NCBI RefSeq assembly: GCF_013267595.1
Contig: NZ_CP054010.1
Location: forward strand, 1-64,000
Direction: 5' to 3'
Length of the DNA stretch: 64,000 nt
DNA from: Prevotella melaninogenica
Lineage (GTDB): Bacteria; Bacteroidota; Bacteroidia; Bacteroidales; Bacteroidaceae
Shown here: positions 27,986 to 37,889 of the stretch, one piece after another
How positions within the stretch are numbered: position 1 is the stretch's first letter
How the letters are laid out: each line of letters opens with the position of its first letter
The notes under the pieces: model-generated
What the model saw: the letters and a program-made list of their open reading frames with translations, nothing else
The model's database searches: none
Told to the model about the DNA's origin: nothing
Translations under genes and position numbers: made by a program

Positions 27986-29776
27986 TTAAATAAGTTCAGC
28001 CAACTCTAACCAGCGAAGTTCTAACTCGTCCAGCTCATCCTTTAATATAGGTAAACGCTTGCTCTTTTCTGTAAGTTCGTCTACAGAGAGATTGCCAGAG
28101 CAGAGTTCTTCTTCAAGTTTTTGTTTCTCTTCTTCTAATAGTGCAATCTTATCTGAAAGCTGTTCGTATTCCCGCTTCTCCTTGAAAGACATCTTACGCT
28201 TTGTGTTGTTACGGTAATCTTTCTTAGGTTCGTTTGCTGTTGGGCTACTATTCTTTGATGGTTTCTGCTGTTCTTCTTCCTTAGACTTCATCTTTTGGAA
28301 GTCACGGAACTGCGTGTAGTTACCAGGGAAGTCTTGAATCTCTCCTTCACCCTTGAATACTAAGAGATGGTCAACAACCTTATCCATAAAGTATCGGTCG
28401 TGTGATACGACGATGACACAGCCTGGGAAGTCTTGAAGATACTCCTCAAGAATCTGTAAGGTCTGAATATCCAAGTCGTTGGTAGGCTCATCGAGTACTA
28501 AGAAGTTCGGATTCTTCATTAGGACTGTGCAGAGATAGAGTTTGCGTTTCTCACCACCAGAGAGCTTATACACATAGTTGTGCTGTTGTTCTGGTGAGAA
28601 GAGGAAGTAGTTGAGGAACTGTGAAGCCGTCATGTGCTTGCCTCCTCCAAGGTCAATATAGTCTGCTATGTCTGTGATAATGTCAATAACCTTCTGGTCA
28701 TCACGGAACTTTAAACCTTCTTGTGAGAAGTAACCAAAGCGTACGGTCTCACCAATATCAAACTTACCGCTGTCAGGTGCAACCTCTCCAAGCAGCATCT
28801 TTACAAAGGTTGACTTGCCAGTACCATTGTTACCAACGATACCCATCTTCTCAAATCGTGAGAAGTTATAGTAGAAGTCATTCAGTATTGTCTTGTCATC
28901 AAATCTCTTTGAGACATATTGACACTCAAATATTTTACTTCCGATATATACGCTTGACGACTTCAAACGCACCTGACGTTCCTCAATTCGCTGCTTTGCT
29001 TTTGCTTCCAACTCATAGAAAGCCTCTTCACGATAGCGTGCTTTGTGCCCACGAGCCTGTGGCATGCGGCGCATCCACTCTAACTCTGTACGATAGAGGT
29101 TGTTTGCACGTGCAATCTCGGCGCGTGTATTGTCTATTCTCTCTTGGCGTTTCTCTAAGTAATAAGAGTAATTGCCACGATAGGTATATATTGTGTTGTT
29201 GTCTAATTCTAAGATGGTATTACACACGTTGTCAAGGAAATAACGGTCATGTGTTACCATAAAGATTGTTTTGTTACCGCGAGAAAGATAACCTTCTAAC
29301 CATTCAATCATCTCTAAGTCAAGGTGATTGGTAGGCTCGTCGAGTATGAGGAAGTCTGGTTCTAAGATAAGAACATTTGCCAAGGCAACACGCTTCTGCT
29401 GTCCACCACTTAGTTGTCCCATAGGCTGATCTAAGTTATAGAGCTTCAGCATGGTGAGGATTTGCTTTGCCTTTAGGAGCCTTTCAGGATTTCCTTCATG
29501 GTTGAAACAAGCATCTAAGACGCTTTCTTCTGGGTCAAAATGCGGACTTTGCTCTAACATTCCCACTCGCAAATCATTGCGATAGATGATAGAACCGCTG
29601 TCATAACCCTCTTTTCCAGTTAGAATAGAGAGTAGAGTAGACTTTCCCGTACCGTTTTGTGCTACGAGTCCAACATGCTGTCCTTCTGCAATAGAGAAAG
29701 AGATATCCTTAAAGAGGACCTGTGCACCGAAGCTCTTTGTTAGATTTTGGACATCAAGATAGGGTATCTGCGCCAT
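27986..29776 (-). CDS. uup: ABC-F ATPase, Uup-like
   Basis: 596 aa with two ABC domains on one chain and no membrane segments. Walker A: VAQNGTGKSTLLS and VGNNGTGKSTFVK. Signatures: LSGGQQKRVALANVL and LSGGEKRKLYLCTVL. Walker B: LILDEPTNHLD and LVLDEPTNDLD. A linker of charged helices separates them (RIDNTRAEIARANNLYRTEL), and the C-terminus is a coiled coil (KREYEQLSDKIALLEEEKQKLEEEL) as in Uup. ABC-F proteins act on the ribosome or, for Uup, in ribosome assembly and tolerance of transposon excision. It follows engB by 9 bp, fitting a ribosome-related operon. Confidence 0.9.
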   Translation of the reverse strand: MAQIPYLDVQNLTKSFGAQVLFKDISFSIAEGQHVGLVAQNGTGKSTLLSILTGKEGYDSGSIIYRNDLRVGMLEQSPHFDPEESVLDACFNHEGNPERLLKAKQILTMLKLYNLDQPMGQLSGGQQKRVALANVLILEPDFLILDEPTNHLDLEMIEWLEGYLSRGNKTIFMVTHDRYFLDNVCNTILELDNNTIYTYRGNYSYYLEKRQERIDNTRAEIARANNLYRTELEWMRRMPQARGHKARYREEAFYELEAKAKQRIEERQVRLKSSSVYIGSKIFECQYVSKRFDDKTILNDFYYNFSRFEKMGIVGNNGTGKSTFVKMLLGEVAPDSGKFDIGETVRFGYFSQEGLKFRDDQKVIDIITDIADYIDLGGGKHMTASQFLNYFLFSPEQQHNYVYKLSGGEKRKLYLCTVLMKNPNFLVLDEPTNDLDIQTLQILEEYLQDFPGCVIVVSHDRYFMDKVVDHLLVFKGEGEIQDFPGNYTQFRDFQKMKSKEEEQQKPSKNSSPTANEPKKDYRNNTKRKMSFKEKREYEQLSDKIALLEEEKQKLEEELCSGNLSVDELTEKSKRLPILKDELDELELRWLELAELI

Positions 29777-29785
29777 AAAGTCCTA

Positions 29786-30382
29786 TTATAAAGTCTTATT
29801 GATTTCGTCAATATAGTTTAATACTTCTTCTCTTCCAGTCTTGTTTTCAGCTGACGTAATAAAGTAAGGAGGAAGTTCTTCCCATCTATCCTGTAGCTTT
29901 TTCATCCAAAGAAGGGCATTTGACTTAGCCTTGGCAGGTGATAGCTTGTCTGCTTTCGTAAAGATAATAGAGAAAGGAACATTGCTTTCACCCAGCCAGT
30001 CAACAAACTCACGGTCTATCTTCTGCTGCTCATGACGGATATCAATCAATACAAATACGTTTACAAGTTGTTTACGTTGGAGGATATATTGGGCTATCAT
30101 CTGCTCCAACTTATTTCTTACAGTCTTTGAACTTTTGGCATATCCATAGCCTGGAAGGTCAACTAAGTACCAATCATTATTGATGATAAAATGATTGATA
30201 AGTAGTGTTTTACCCGGTTTTGATGAGGTTTTAGCCAAGCCCTTATGGTTACAAAGCATATTGATAAGGCTTGACTTTCCTACGTTTGAACGTCCAATAA
30301 AAGCATATTCTGCCTTTGTATCTTCTGGACACTTTGACAATGAAGGTGAAGATATAGTGAATTCTGAATTCTTGATAATCAT
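29786..30382 (-). CDS. engB: Ribosome-biogenesis GTPase EngB (YihA/YsxC)
   Basis: 198 aa from ATG 30382 ([14 protein letters not shown]). The longer frame from TTG 30421 is rejected because that codon lies inside the -7 box of the promoter. GTPase motifs: G1 GRSNVGKS, G3 DLPGYG, G4 TKAD and G5 TSA. EngB binds the assembling large ribosomal subunit. It is cotranscribed with the Uup-like ATPase. Confidence 0.95.
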   Translation of the reverse strand: MIIKNSEFTISSPSLSKCPEDTKAEYAFIGRSNVGKSSLINMLCNHKGLAKTSSKPGKTLLINHFIINNDWYLVDLPGYGYAKSSKTVRNKLEQMIAQYILQRKQLVNVFVLIDIRHEQQKIDREFVDWLGESNVPFSIIFTKADKLSPAKAKSNALLWMKKLQDRWEELPPYFITSAENKTGREEVLNYIDEINKTL

Positions 30383-30418
30383 ATTTTGAAGAGTATGTGA
30401 TATAATCAGCTTTTCCTG

Positions 30419-30426
30419 CAAAGTTA
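30419..30426 (-). promoter_or_regulatory. -7 box for engB-uup
   Basis: The complement reads TAACTTTG, matching TAnnTTTG, about 35 bp before the EngB ATG. It fixes the start downstream of the TTG at 30421. Confidence 0.55.
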
Positions 30427-30470
30427 CTAAAAAGTTAATAGCTATGAATGGTCAGTTGATAGTTTTTTCG

Positions 30471-30478
30471 TATTTTTG
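30471..30478 (+). promoter_or_regulatory. -7 box for the oxidoreductase operon
   Basis: TATTTTTG, 79 bp before the oxidoreductase start and divergent from the engB promoter 45 bp away. No -33 box seen. Confidence 0.45.
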
Positions 30479-30557
30479 CAGAAAATAAGTAGCGTTCTGC
30501 AAAAAGGTATACGTTTCCTTTGCTCTCGCTGATGTATTTATAGATAACAATGTGTAA

Positions 30558-31541
30558 ATGAAACAAATCAACTGGGGATTTATTGGCTGCGGTGAGGTGA
30601 CAGAAAAGAAGTCTGGACCAGCGTTCAACGAAGTAATGGGCTCGCATGTTGTCGCTGTGTTTAGCCGTAGCGAGTTGAAGGCTCGTTCGTATGCTGAGCG
30701 TCAAGGTATTCGTAAATGGTACACGGATGCACAGGCTTTGGTAGATGATCCTGACGTAAACGCAATTTATATCGCTACACCTCCTTCTGCACATGCTACC
30801 TTTGCTATCATGGCAATGCGTGCTGGAAAACCTTGTTATATAGAGAAGCCTTTGGCGGCTTCTTATGAGGATTGCGTACGTATTAATCGTGTGTCAGAAC
30901 AGACGGGAGTACCTTGTTTTGTCGCTTATTACCGTCGTTATCTTCCTTACTTTAAGAAAGTAAAAGAGATTGTTGATAGTGGTGAGATTGGTAAGATACT
31001 CACAGTACAAGTTCGTTTTGCTGTCCCTCCACGCGATTTGGACTATGAACAGAACGTACAACTGCCTTGGCGACTACAATCACATATCTCAGGTGGTGGA
31101 TATTTTTATGATCTTGCTCCTCACCAACTCGATTTATTGCAGAACATGTTTGGTGTTATTGTCAAAGCACATGGTTATACTGCTAATCGTGCAGGGCTTT
31201 ACAACCTCGAAGATACAGTGAATGCTGTCTTCCGTTTTGAGAATGGTTTGACAGGTAGTGGTGCTTGGTGCTTTGCTGCCCATGAGAGTGCGCGTGAGGA
31301 TCGTATAGAAATTTATGGCTCAAAAGGTAGACTCTCTTTCTCTGTCTATACTTATGCGCCTATCCATCTTTGCACAAGTGAAGGCGAAAGAGATATTGAT
31401 GTTGCTAATCCAGCTTATGTTCAGCTCCCAATCATTAAGTCCGTTATTGAAGATATGCAGGGATATGGCGCTTGTGATTGTACGAGTATTAGCGCAACAC
31501 CAACCAACTGGGTGATGGATCGTATCCTTGGAAAGATATAA
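30558..31541 (+). CDS. Gfo/Idh/MocA-family oxidoreductase
   Basis: 327 aa. The N-terminal Rossmann fold has INWGFIGCGEVTEKK (dinucleotide-binding GxGxxx) and IYIATPPSAHATFA, followed by the EKPLAASYEDC motif of the family with the catalytic Lys. The C-terminal half is the alpha/beta substrate domain (HISGGGYFYDLAPHQLDLL, with the His in DLAPHQLD). NAD(P)-dependent oxidation or reduction of a sugar or a related cyclic substrate is expected; the substrate is not evident. The next gene starts 34 bp later on the same strand. Confidence 0.88.
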   Translation: MKQINWGFIGCGEVTEKKSGPAFNEVMGSHVVAVFSRSELKARSYAERQGIRKWYTDAQALVDDPDVNAIYIATPPSAHATFAIMAMRAGKPCYIEKPLAASYEDCVRINRVSEQTGVPCFVAYYRRYLPYFKKVKEIVDSGEIGKILTVQVRFAVPPRDLDYEQNVQLPWRLQSHISGGGYFYDLAPHQLDLLQNMFGVIVKAHGYTANRAGLYNLEDTVNAVFRFENGLTGSGAWCFAAHESAREDRIEIYGSKGRLSFSVYTYAPIHLCTSEGERDIDVANPAYVQLPIIKSVIEDMQGYGACDCTSISATPTNWVMDRILGKI

Positions 31542-31575
31542 GAAAAGCCAATAGGGCGTTTATATCCTTTTAATT

Positions 31576-32787
31576 ATGCACATGAAGTTAACTTTCAGCG
31601 ACTCCCTCTTTCTATGTCTTCTTCTATTAATGTTAGGAGGAACGAGGGCGTATGCGCTTTCTACTACGGCAATATCAGATGGGATAGAAGCAAATATAGA
31701 TAGTGCAGAAATACTTCCTGTAAAGCAATTAACAGACTCTGTACGGTGGATGAGAAGAGGTGAGCCTACACGCTTGTTTAAACAAAAGTCTAACAAGAGC
31801 GGTAACTTCTTTCTACGTTTTAATGAGATAGATACTTCTTATATCGAACCTCAGAAGTATAACTTCGCTTTTATGCTTCAGAATACTAATACCTATGAGG
31901 TGTATCGTTTGAGCAGTTCAAATGAGCAAAGTATTACCTTTGCTCCTGAAGCTACGGTGCGTATAGGACCTTATTTTGGTTGGCGTTGGATATTCTTGGG
32001 TTACACACTCGATATTAAGCACTTGGATTTTTGGAACAAGAATAATAATCCTCGACAAGAATATGATTTAAGTTTATATAGTTCGATGCTCGGACTTGAT
32101 ATTTATTATCGTAAGACAGGCAATGATTATAAAATCAGACAGTTATATCTTGGGAAGGATATTAACACGGATGCGATACGTGGCACTGACTTTGGTGGAT
32201 TGACTTCAACCATTAAGGGCTTCAATCTTTATTATATCTTTAATCATCGTCGATTCTCTTATCCAGCAGCTTTCAGCCAAAGTACGATACAACGTCGTTC
32301 AGCAGGTAGTCCGCTGTTGGGCATTGGCTATACGCAGCATAGCCTTGATGTCAATTGGGGAGAACTTAATAGAGTCATCTCAAATCGTCTTGGTAGTCAG
32401 GTTCCTGCCAATCCGATAGACAGTACATTGATGTTTAGTGAGATTAAGTACACTGATATTTCTATCAGTGGTGGCTATGCCTATAACTGGGTTTTTGCTC
32501 GAAACTGGGTCTTGGCAGGTTCACTTTCGTTGGCTTTAGCTTATAAAAGTAGTAAGGGAGACGTTACTCAGCGTACCTTTTCTATCAACGATTTTAAGTT
32601 TAGTAATATTAACGTTGATGGTATTGGACGCTTTGGTGTGGTGTGGAACAATAGCAAATGGTATGTTGGTATGAGTACTATCCTTCATGCCTATAATTAT
32701 CGTCGCAGTAATTTCTCTACCAATAACTTCTTTGGAAGTATTAATCTCTATGCAGGTTTTAACTTTGGAAGAAAGAAGGAGAAATAG
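31576..32787 (+). CDS. DUF4421 outer-membrane-associated protein
   Basis: 403 aa with a signal peptide (basic start, FLCLLLLMLGGTRAYA). The body matches DUF4421, a Bacteroidota beta-barrel-like family: long amphipathic strands (FAFMLQNTNTYEVYRLSS, WRWIFLGYTLDIKHLDF) and a C-terminal NLYAGFNFGRKKEK. A second ATG two codons on (31582) is an equally good start. Function unknown. It is followed by a DUF1460 gene; with the oxidoreductase they appear to form one transcript. Confidence 0.8.
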   Translation: MHMKLTFSDSLFLCLLLLMLGGTRAYALSTTAISDGIEANIDSAEILPVKQLTDSVRWMRRGEPTRLFKQKSNKSGNFFLRFNEIDTSYIEPQKYNFAFMLQNTNTYEVYRLSSSNEQSITFAPEATVRIGPYFGWRWIFLGYTLDIKHLDFWNKNNNPRQEYDLSLYSSMLGLDIYYRKTGNDYKIRQLYLGKDINTDAIRGTDFGGLTSTIKGFNLYYIFNHRRFSYPAAFSQSTIQRRSAGSPLLGIGYTQHSLDVNWGELNRVISNRLGSQVPANPIDSTLMFSEIKYTDISISGGYAYNWVFARNWVLAGSLSLALAYKSSKGDVTQRTFSINDFKFSNINVDGIGRFGVVWNNSKWYVGMSTILHAYNYRRSNFSTNNFFGSINLYAGFNFGRKKEK

Positions 32788-32852
32788 AATAGACATTGTT
32801 AGAGCATTAGTAGTCTAACGATATGTTGTTTTTTGAATTAAAACTTATTAAT

Positions 32853-33839
32853 ATGACACTAAAATATTCACTTATATTCTCTGCTCTCTTTGCTTTCTCT
32901 GCTTGTGGTGCAAAGCCCGAACAGAAGGCAAAGACACAGCAAGTTGCTGATACAGTTGTGACATCAGAGCAGATGACAAGTGCTGTTCCTGAGGTATCTG
33001 CAGCCGAATATAAGGACACACTACCCACCTATATAGACACGTATACAAAGGCTGATAGTGCTTTGGTTTGTCAGTTGTTACAAGAGTTTGTACCACAAAG
33101 ACAGCAACTTACCAATGATCAGCTTATTATTAAGATTGCACGAAAGTTTATCGGGGTGCCTTACGTTGCCCATACCTTAGATATCAACGAGGATGAGAAA
33201 CTCGTGGTTAATCTTCATGGATTAGACTGTACGACCTATGTTGAGGCTGTTACGGCTCTTACACTTTGTGTTAAGAAGGGCGAAACACGTTTCTCTGACT
33301 ATGTACGGCAGTTAGAACAAGTCCGCTATCGTGGTGGTAAGATGAGTTATGTAAACCGTCTGCACTATTTCCATTGGTGGTTGGAAGATAATGAGCGAAT
33401 GGGTTTTGTCAGAGAGATAGACACGCCTAATCCTCCTTTCACAGCTGTTCAGACGTTGAAAATCAACTATATGAGTCAGAACGCAAGACTCTATGATATG
33501 TTGAAGAACAATCCTGAACGCGTGGCTGAACTTAAGAAGTTGGAGGATGCTACCAACGGAACAAAGCTACGCTATATCCCTAAGAGCCTGCTTAACAATA
33601 GCAAACTACTTCGAGGAGTAGTGCGAGATGGTGACATCCTTGCGATTGTTACTAATAAGCGAGAGTTGGATACGACACATCTTGGCTTTGCTGTATGGCA
33701 TAAGGATGGACTTCATCTCATGAATGCTTCTAATCTTAGGAAGAACGGCAATAAGGTTGTTGACCCTGTAGAGACACTCTATAATTATATGATGGCTCGT
33801 CCAGCTAATCTTGGAATACGTGTTGTGCGTATTCAATAA
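32853..33839 (+). CDS. DUF1460 lipoprotein, NlpC/P60-like amidase
   Basis: 328 aa from ATG 32853 (MTLKYSLIFSALFAFSAC), chosen because it gives a clean lipobox; the upstream ATG at 32823 would add 10 residues ahead of it. The catalytic region VNLHGLDCTTYVEAVTALTL holds the conserved Cys, and YVNRLHYFHWWLEDN and DTTHLGFAVWHKDGLHLMNAS hold candidate His residues. DUF1460 members are N-acetylmuramoyl-L-alanine amidase-like enzymes that act on cell-wall peptides. It would be anchored on the periplasmic face. Confidence 0.85.
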   Translation: MTLKYSLIFSALFAFSACGAKPEQKAKTQQVADTVVTSEQMTSAVPEVSAAEYKDTLPTYIDTYTKADSALVCQLLQEFVPQRQQLTNDQLIIKIARKFIGVPYVAHTLDINEDEKLVVNLHGLDCTTYVEAVTALTLCVKKGETRFSDYVRQLEQVRYRGGKMSYVNRLHYFHWWLEDNERMGFVREIDTPNPPFTAVQTLKINYMSQNARLYDMLKNNPERVAELKKLEDATNGTKLRYIPKSLLNNSKLLRGVVRDGDILAIVTNKRELDTTHLGFAVWHKDGLHLMNASNLRKNGNKVVDPVETLYNYMMARPANLGIRVVRIQ

Positions 33840-33955
33840 TAATGCGTACAACTTAAGAAACAATCTTTTCTATCTGATTGTCATTTGTTCCTATGATGAT
33901 GAACGATGGTGGTAAGGCGTTTGTTTTGGTCCCTTTTATACTCGTGTAGACGTCC

Positions 33956-34021
33956 CGCACGGATGGTGCGGAGGCTTAGCACGAGTGGTGAGGAGGCTTA
34001 ACACCATTGCAAGATGTCGTT
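33956..34021. repeat. 22-bp tandem palindromic array, copy 3 (3 units)
   Basis: Units start at 33956, 33978 and 34000 (cores CGCACGGATGGTGC, AGCACGAGTGGTG, AACACCATTG). The third unit is decayed in its right half. The gap 33840-34147 between convergent genes holds only this array and a terminator. Confidence 0.8.
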
Positions 34022-34102
34022 AAGAGATAGCCAACTTGTTGTTGGACGACAGATAGTGCATGGTAGAATCGTCCTTTTAAGTTTATCGGACAGCTATAAA
34101 TA

Positions 34103-34146
34103 AAAATGCTCTGGCAGAGAACTTAATAGTCCTGCCAGAGCATTTT
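34103..34146. terminator. Bidirectional terminator
   Basis: AAAATGCTCTGGCAG (34103-34117) and CTGCCAGAGCATTTT (34132-34146) make a 15-bp perfect stem with a 14-nt loop and a T-run on either strand. It separates the convergent DUF1460 and msr genes. Confidence 0.88.
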
Positions 34147-34147
34147 C

Positions 34148-35251
34148 TTACTTTTTCATCTTAGCCTTGCGGGCATACTCAAAGAGCGCTGCAGGCAGAT
34201 GACAATAGCCTGTTGGATGTTTGTCAAGATAATCTTGATGATATTCTTCTGCTGTGTAGAAGTTCTTGAGCGGTTTCACCTCAACGGCAATCTTTCCGTG
34301 AATCTGCTTTTGTTCCTCCTCAAACACCTTTTTGATCGTCGGGAGGTCGGCTGGGTCGGTGTAATAAACGCCTGTACGATACTGACTACCACGGTCATTT
34401 CCCTGCTTGTTTATGCTTGTTGGGTCGATTGACTTAAAGTATAAGCCCAATAAGAAGTCCAAACTGATAATCTTAGGGTCGTAGGTGATGTGCACAGCCT
34501 CGGCAAACTGCGTCTTATCAGTGCAAACCTCTTCATATGTTGGGTTCTTGATAATACCGTTGGCATAGCCCACTTCGGTAGCCGTAACGCCTTCTATCTG
34601 TTTAAGGTAATGCTCTGTTCCCCAGAAACAACCACCTGCTACGTATATTTCTTTCATTGGTCTAACTAATTTTATATAGGCTCCGTAGCCTTTTGCTTTC
34701 ATCTCTTCGAGTGGGATGAAACGTAACGAAGCACTGTTGATACAATATCTTTTGCCCCCAGTTGCTGCTGGTCCGTCATCAAAGACGTGCCCAAGGTGCG
34801 CCTTACCAGTTTTACTTCTCACTTCCGTACGCACCATGCCATGTGATGTGTCAGTATGATTTGTAATGACCTTCTTGTCGATTGGCTTTGAAAAAGCTGG
34901 CCAACCGCAGCCAGAATCGAACTTATCAGTAGAAGAGAACAGTGGTTCGCCAGTTGTGATGTCTACATAGATACCCTCTCTGAACTCATGATCATACTCG
35001 TTGGTGAAAGGTCGTTCGGTGGCAGCTTGCTGTGTTACAGCATACTGTTCGGGAGTAAGTATCTTTCGTAAGGTGGCATCGTTAGGACGTGTGAATTTCG
35101 TCTTAGGAGCGATGATAGAATCTGTTTGTGTCATAGCTGTCTTTGTCTTGTTTGTGCAAGATGCTGTTCCTGCCATCAGTAAGCCACAAGAGGCAGCTTC
35201 AACAATGGTCGGAAGAATCAGTGTGCACAATATGGATAAAATGTTACGCAT
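34148..35251 (-). CDS. msrBA: Exported MsrB-MsrA methionine sulfoxide reductase fusion
   Basis: 367 aa with an N-terminal signal or lipoprotein-type segment ([20 protein letters not shown]; a second TASC follows). The MsrB domain comes first ([20 protein letters not shown], ending [13 protein letters not shown] with the catalytic Cys). The MsrA domain follows ([20 protein letters not shown] with the catalytic Cys, then [10 protein letters not shown]). The two reduce R- and S-methionine sulfoxide. The thioredoxin reductase gene lies next on the same strand. An exported enzyme needs a periplasmic electron relay, which is not encoded here. Confidence 0.92.
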   Translation of the reverse strand: MRNILSILCTLILPTIVEAASCGLLMAGTASCTNKTKTAMTQTDSIIAPKTKFTRPNDATLRKILTPEQYAVTQQAATERPFTNEYDHEFREGIYVDITTGEPLFSSTDKFDSGCGWPAFSKPIDKKVITNHTDTSHGMVRTEVRSKTGKAHLGHVFDDGPAATGGKRYCINSASLRFIPLEEMKAKGYGAYIKLVRPMKEIYVAGGCFWGTEHYLKQIEGVTATEVGYANGIIKNPTYEEVCTDKTQFAEAVHITYDPKIISLDFLLGLYFKSIDPTSINKQGNDRGSQYRTGVYYTDPADLPTIKKVFEEEQKQIHGKIAVEVKPLKNFYTAEEYHQDYLDKHPTGYCHLPAALFEYARKAKMKK

Positions 35252-35360
35252 AGTTTGTTGTGTTTATAAATGTGATTAATAAAAAGGCAAGAGATAATAA
35301 AGAGTGCGTCAAAATCCAATTTGCTGGATTCTGAAACACCCTTCTTTATATTTGTTTTGT

Positions 35361-36293
35361 TTACTGCTTCTGCAAGAAACGGTCAACCTCAATAGCTGCC
35401 ATTGCACCTGTACCAGCTGCTACGACACCCTGACGATAGGTTGGGTCTGCCACGTCACCCGCAGCAAAAACACCCTCGATATTGGTTGCTGTAGACTTTG
35501 GCTTGGTGATGATAAAGCCGTGATCGTCCATCTCTAACTGACCTTTGAAGAGGTCGGTGTTAGGAGTGTGACCAATAGCCAAGAAGAAACCATCGATGTT
35601 GATATCGAATTTCTCCTCGTTCTCCTCACCCTTAAAGCGTACCAAATGTGCACCCTCTACACCGTCTTCACCAAAGAGACCGAGTGTATTGGTATTGTAA
35701 AGAATCTCAATATTCTCCTTCTCTGTCACACGCTTACGCATAATCTCTGCTGCACGCAACTGCGGTTTGCGCACAATCATATAGACCTTCTTTGCCAAAC
35801 CAGAGAGATACATAGCCTCTTCGCAAGCAGTGTCACCACCACCAACAACGGCTACGGTGCGTTTACGATAGAAGAAACCGTCGCAAGTAGCACATGCACT
35901 CACACCCTGACCACGGTATTTCTCCTCATCAGGTAAGCCCAAGTACTTTGCACTTGCACCTGTTGCGATGATTACTGTCTCAGCTTCAATCTGATTGCCA
36001 CGCTCATCTTCGAGGTGGAATGGGCGACTGCTGAGGTCTGCCTTTACGATAGAACCATCGCGAAGGTCAGCACCATAGAACTTAGCCTGCTCACGCATCT
36101 CTGACATGAGTTGGTTAGCATCGATTCCTTCGTGGAAACCTGGGAAGTTTTCTATTATGGTTGTGGTTGTCAACTGACCACCTGGTTGCAGTCCAGAATA
36201 GAGTACTGGCTGGATATTAGCACGTCCAGCATAGATAGCTGCAGTGTAACCTGCAGGGCCGCTACCAATTATAAGCGTCTTTACTTTTTCCAT
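35361..36293 (-). CDS. trxB: Thioredoxin reductase
   Basis: 310 aa. FAD-binding GSGPAGYTAAIYAGRAN, the redox-active CATC (in SACATCDGFFYRKR), the NADP-binding GGGDTACEEAMYLSGLA, and the C-terminal FAD motif FAAGDVADPTYRQ are all present. Cytoplasmic; it reduces thioredoxin with NADPH. It lies upstream of the methionine sulfoxide reductase gene (109 bp gap with a weak hairpin at 35313-35330). Confidence 0.95.
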   Translation of the reverse strand: MEKVKTLIIGSGPAGYTAAIYAGRANIQPVLYSGLQPGGQLTTTTIIENFPGFHEGIDANQLMSEMREQAKFYGADLRDGSIVKADLSSRPFHLEDERGNQIEAETVIIATGASAKYLGLPDEEKYRGQGVSACATCDGFFYRKRTVAVVGGGDTACEEAMYLSGLAKKVYMIVRKPQLRAAEIMRKRVTEKENIEILYNTNTLGLFGEDGVEGAHLVRFKGEENEEKFDINIDGFFLAIGHTPNTDLFKGQLEMDDHGFIITKPKSTATNIEGVFAAGDVADPTYRQGVVAAGTGAMAAIEVDRFLQKQ

Positions 36294-36406
36294 ATCAATA
36301 TATTGTATGTTGCCCCTTAAATAAGACTTTACTTCTAAGCGGGGCTTGATTAATATTTTTGTACTAATTACAGAACAAACATTGTGCCAAAGAGTCGTGC
36401 TCGTTA

Positions 36407-37027
36407 TTATTCCATTGGGAATAAGCCAAAGAGTCGGTCATCAATCATATCTGTGACACGTTTGAAGTCTTGTGGGTTGTCTTGGAAGTCTGTTGTGTCA
36501 CCATCGACAATCATCAGATGTCCTTTGTAAGTCTTAATCCATTCCTCATAACGCTCGTTGAGACCACGGAGATAGTCAATACGCATTGTTTGTTCGTAGT
36601 CTCGACCACGTTGTTGGATGTGATCGATAAGGCGTGGGATAGAACAACGGATGTAAATCATTAAGTCTGGCAGTTTAACCAGTGAGAGCATCAAGTCGAA
36701 GAGGTCGGTGTAGTTGTTGAAATCACGCTCTGACATCAATCCCATATCATAGAGATTCGGTGCAAAGATACGTGCATCCTCGAAGATAGTACGGTCTTGG
36801 ATAATCGTATCCTTTGATTGTGAGATCTCTACAACATCACGAAAACGCTTGTTGAGGAAGTAAATCTGCAGATTGAACGACCAACGAGTCATGTCATTAT
36901 AATAGTCTTCCAAGTACGGATTGTTGTCGACTGGCTCGAAATGAGCTGTCCATCCGTAACGTTTCGCGAGCATTTTGGTGAGTGTTGTCTTACCTGCTCC
37001 AATATTTCCTGCGATTGCTATATGCAT
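36407..37027 (-). CDS. Deoxynucleoside kinase, copy 1
   Basis: 206 aa. P-loop GNIGAGKTTLTKML, the specificity or base-binding motif EPVDNNPYLEDYY, DRTIFEDARIFAPN, and the lid region RGRDYEQTM. It matches the bacterial deoxyadenosine/deoxycytidine kinase family that salvages deoxynucleosides to monophosphates. A diverged paralogue lies just upstream on the same strand; the pair is probably two subunits or two specificities. Confidence 0.9.
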   Translation of the reverse strand: MHIAIAGNIGAGKTTLTKMLAKRYGWTAHFEPVDNNPYLEDYYNDMTRWSFNLQIYFLNKRFRDVVEISQSKDTIIQDRTIFEDARIFAPNLYDMGLMSERDFNNYTDLFDLMLSLVKLPDLMIYIRCSIPRLIDHIQQRGRDYEQTMRIDYLRGLNERYEEWIKTYKGHLMIVDGDTTDFQDNPQDFKRVTDMIDDRLFGLFPME

Positions 37028-37193
37028 AATATATGTGTATCTAATTGCCCACCTTACGGCTATCTCCTAAAGTAGGAGTGGTTGATATTGGCGTTGTGAG
37101 CTTATAATTCCTTGTTGTTTTGTCTTTGTTAATTCCCTTTCTGTACTTTGAGAGTCTGCTTTTTAAGTAGGGTAGGGATTCTATTATCTGTAT

Positions 37194-37808
37194 TTAGAAC
37201 AAGCCAAAGAGTTCTCTGTCTATCTTATCAGTAATGAACCCAAAGTCTTTTGGACGATGTTGATAATCGAGGTTGTCGACATCTATCGTCAGAACACGCC
37301 CTTTATACTTCTCTTTGATAAACTCTTCATAGCGTTTATTGAGGTTCTCAAGATAGTCCAAAGGCATCTTCTGTTCATACTCTCGTCCACGTTTCTCAAT
37401 GTTAGAAACAAGGTGACTGACCGAAGCACGAAGATAAATCATCAGGTCAGGGAACTGAACAGCATCTGTCATGTCCTCAAATAGCTCCATATAAGTCTCA
37501 TAGTCACGATCATCAAGATTACCCATGGCATAGTTGTTCTCCGTAAACACGTAGACACCTTCATAGATAGAGCGGTCTTGTACTACTGACTCATCGCTCC
37601 GACTTATCTCAAGCAAGTCCTTAAAACGCTCCTTTAGGAAGAACACTTCCATAGGGAACGACCAACGCTTAATGTCCTTATAATAATCTTCTAAGTAGGG
37701 ATTATAGTCAACAGACTCAAATCTTGGCTTCCAACCATAGCGTTTGGCAAGCATTGTTGTGAGTGTTGTCTTACCGCTACCTATATTTCCTGCAATTGCA
37801 ATGTGCAT
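37194..37808 (-). CDS. Deoxynucleoside kinase, copy 2
   Basis: 204 aa, clearly paralogous to the next gene: P-loop GNIGSGKTTLTTML, ESVDYNPYLEDYY, DRSIYEGVYVFTEN, RGREYEQKMPLDYL. The P-loop Ala is Ser here, and the base-contact region differs (EVFFLKERFKDL against QIYFLNKRFRDV), suggesting different substrate preference. Both genes are complete. Confidence 0.9.
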   Translation of the reverse strand: MHIAIAGNIGSGKTTLTTMLAKRYGWKPRFESVDYNPYLEDYYKDIKRWSFPMEVFFLKERFKDLLEISRSDESVVQDRSIYEGVYVFTENNYAMGNLDDRDYETYMELFEDMTDAVQFPDLMIYLRASVSHLVSNIEKRGREYEQKMPLDYLENLNKRYEEFIKEKYKGRVLTIDVDNLDYQHRPKDFGFITDKIDRELFGLF

Positions 37809-37889
37809 AACATAATGTCCACGTGTACATCTCTGGCGTTTCCTATGATAGACAATGCCAGAGATGTCAGTGGAGAATATCGTTTAAAT

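Noticed and set aside
30383..30421. Longer EngB starting at TTG 30421
   Set aside because: The TTG is within the TAACTTTG promoter box, so it is probably not transcribed.
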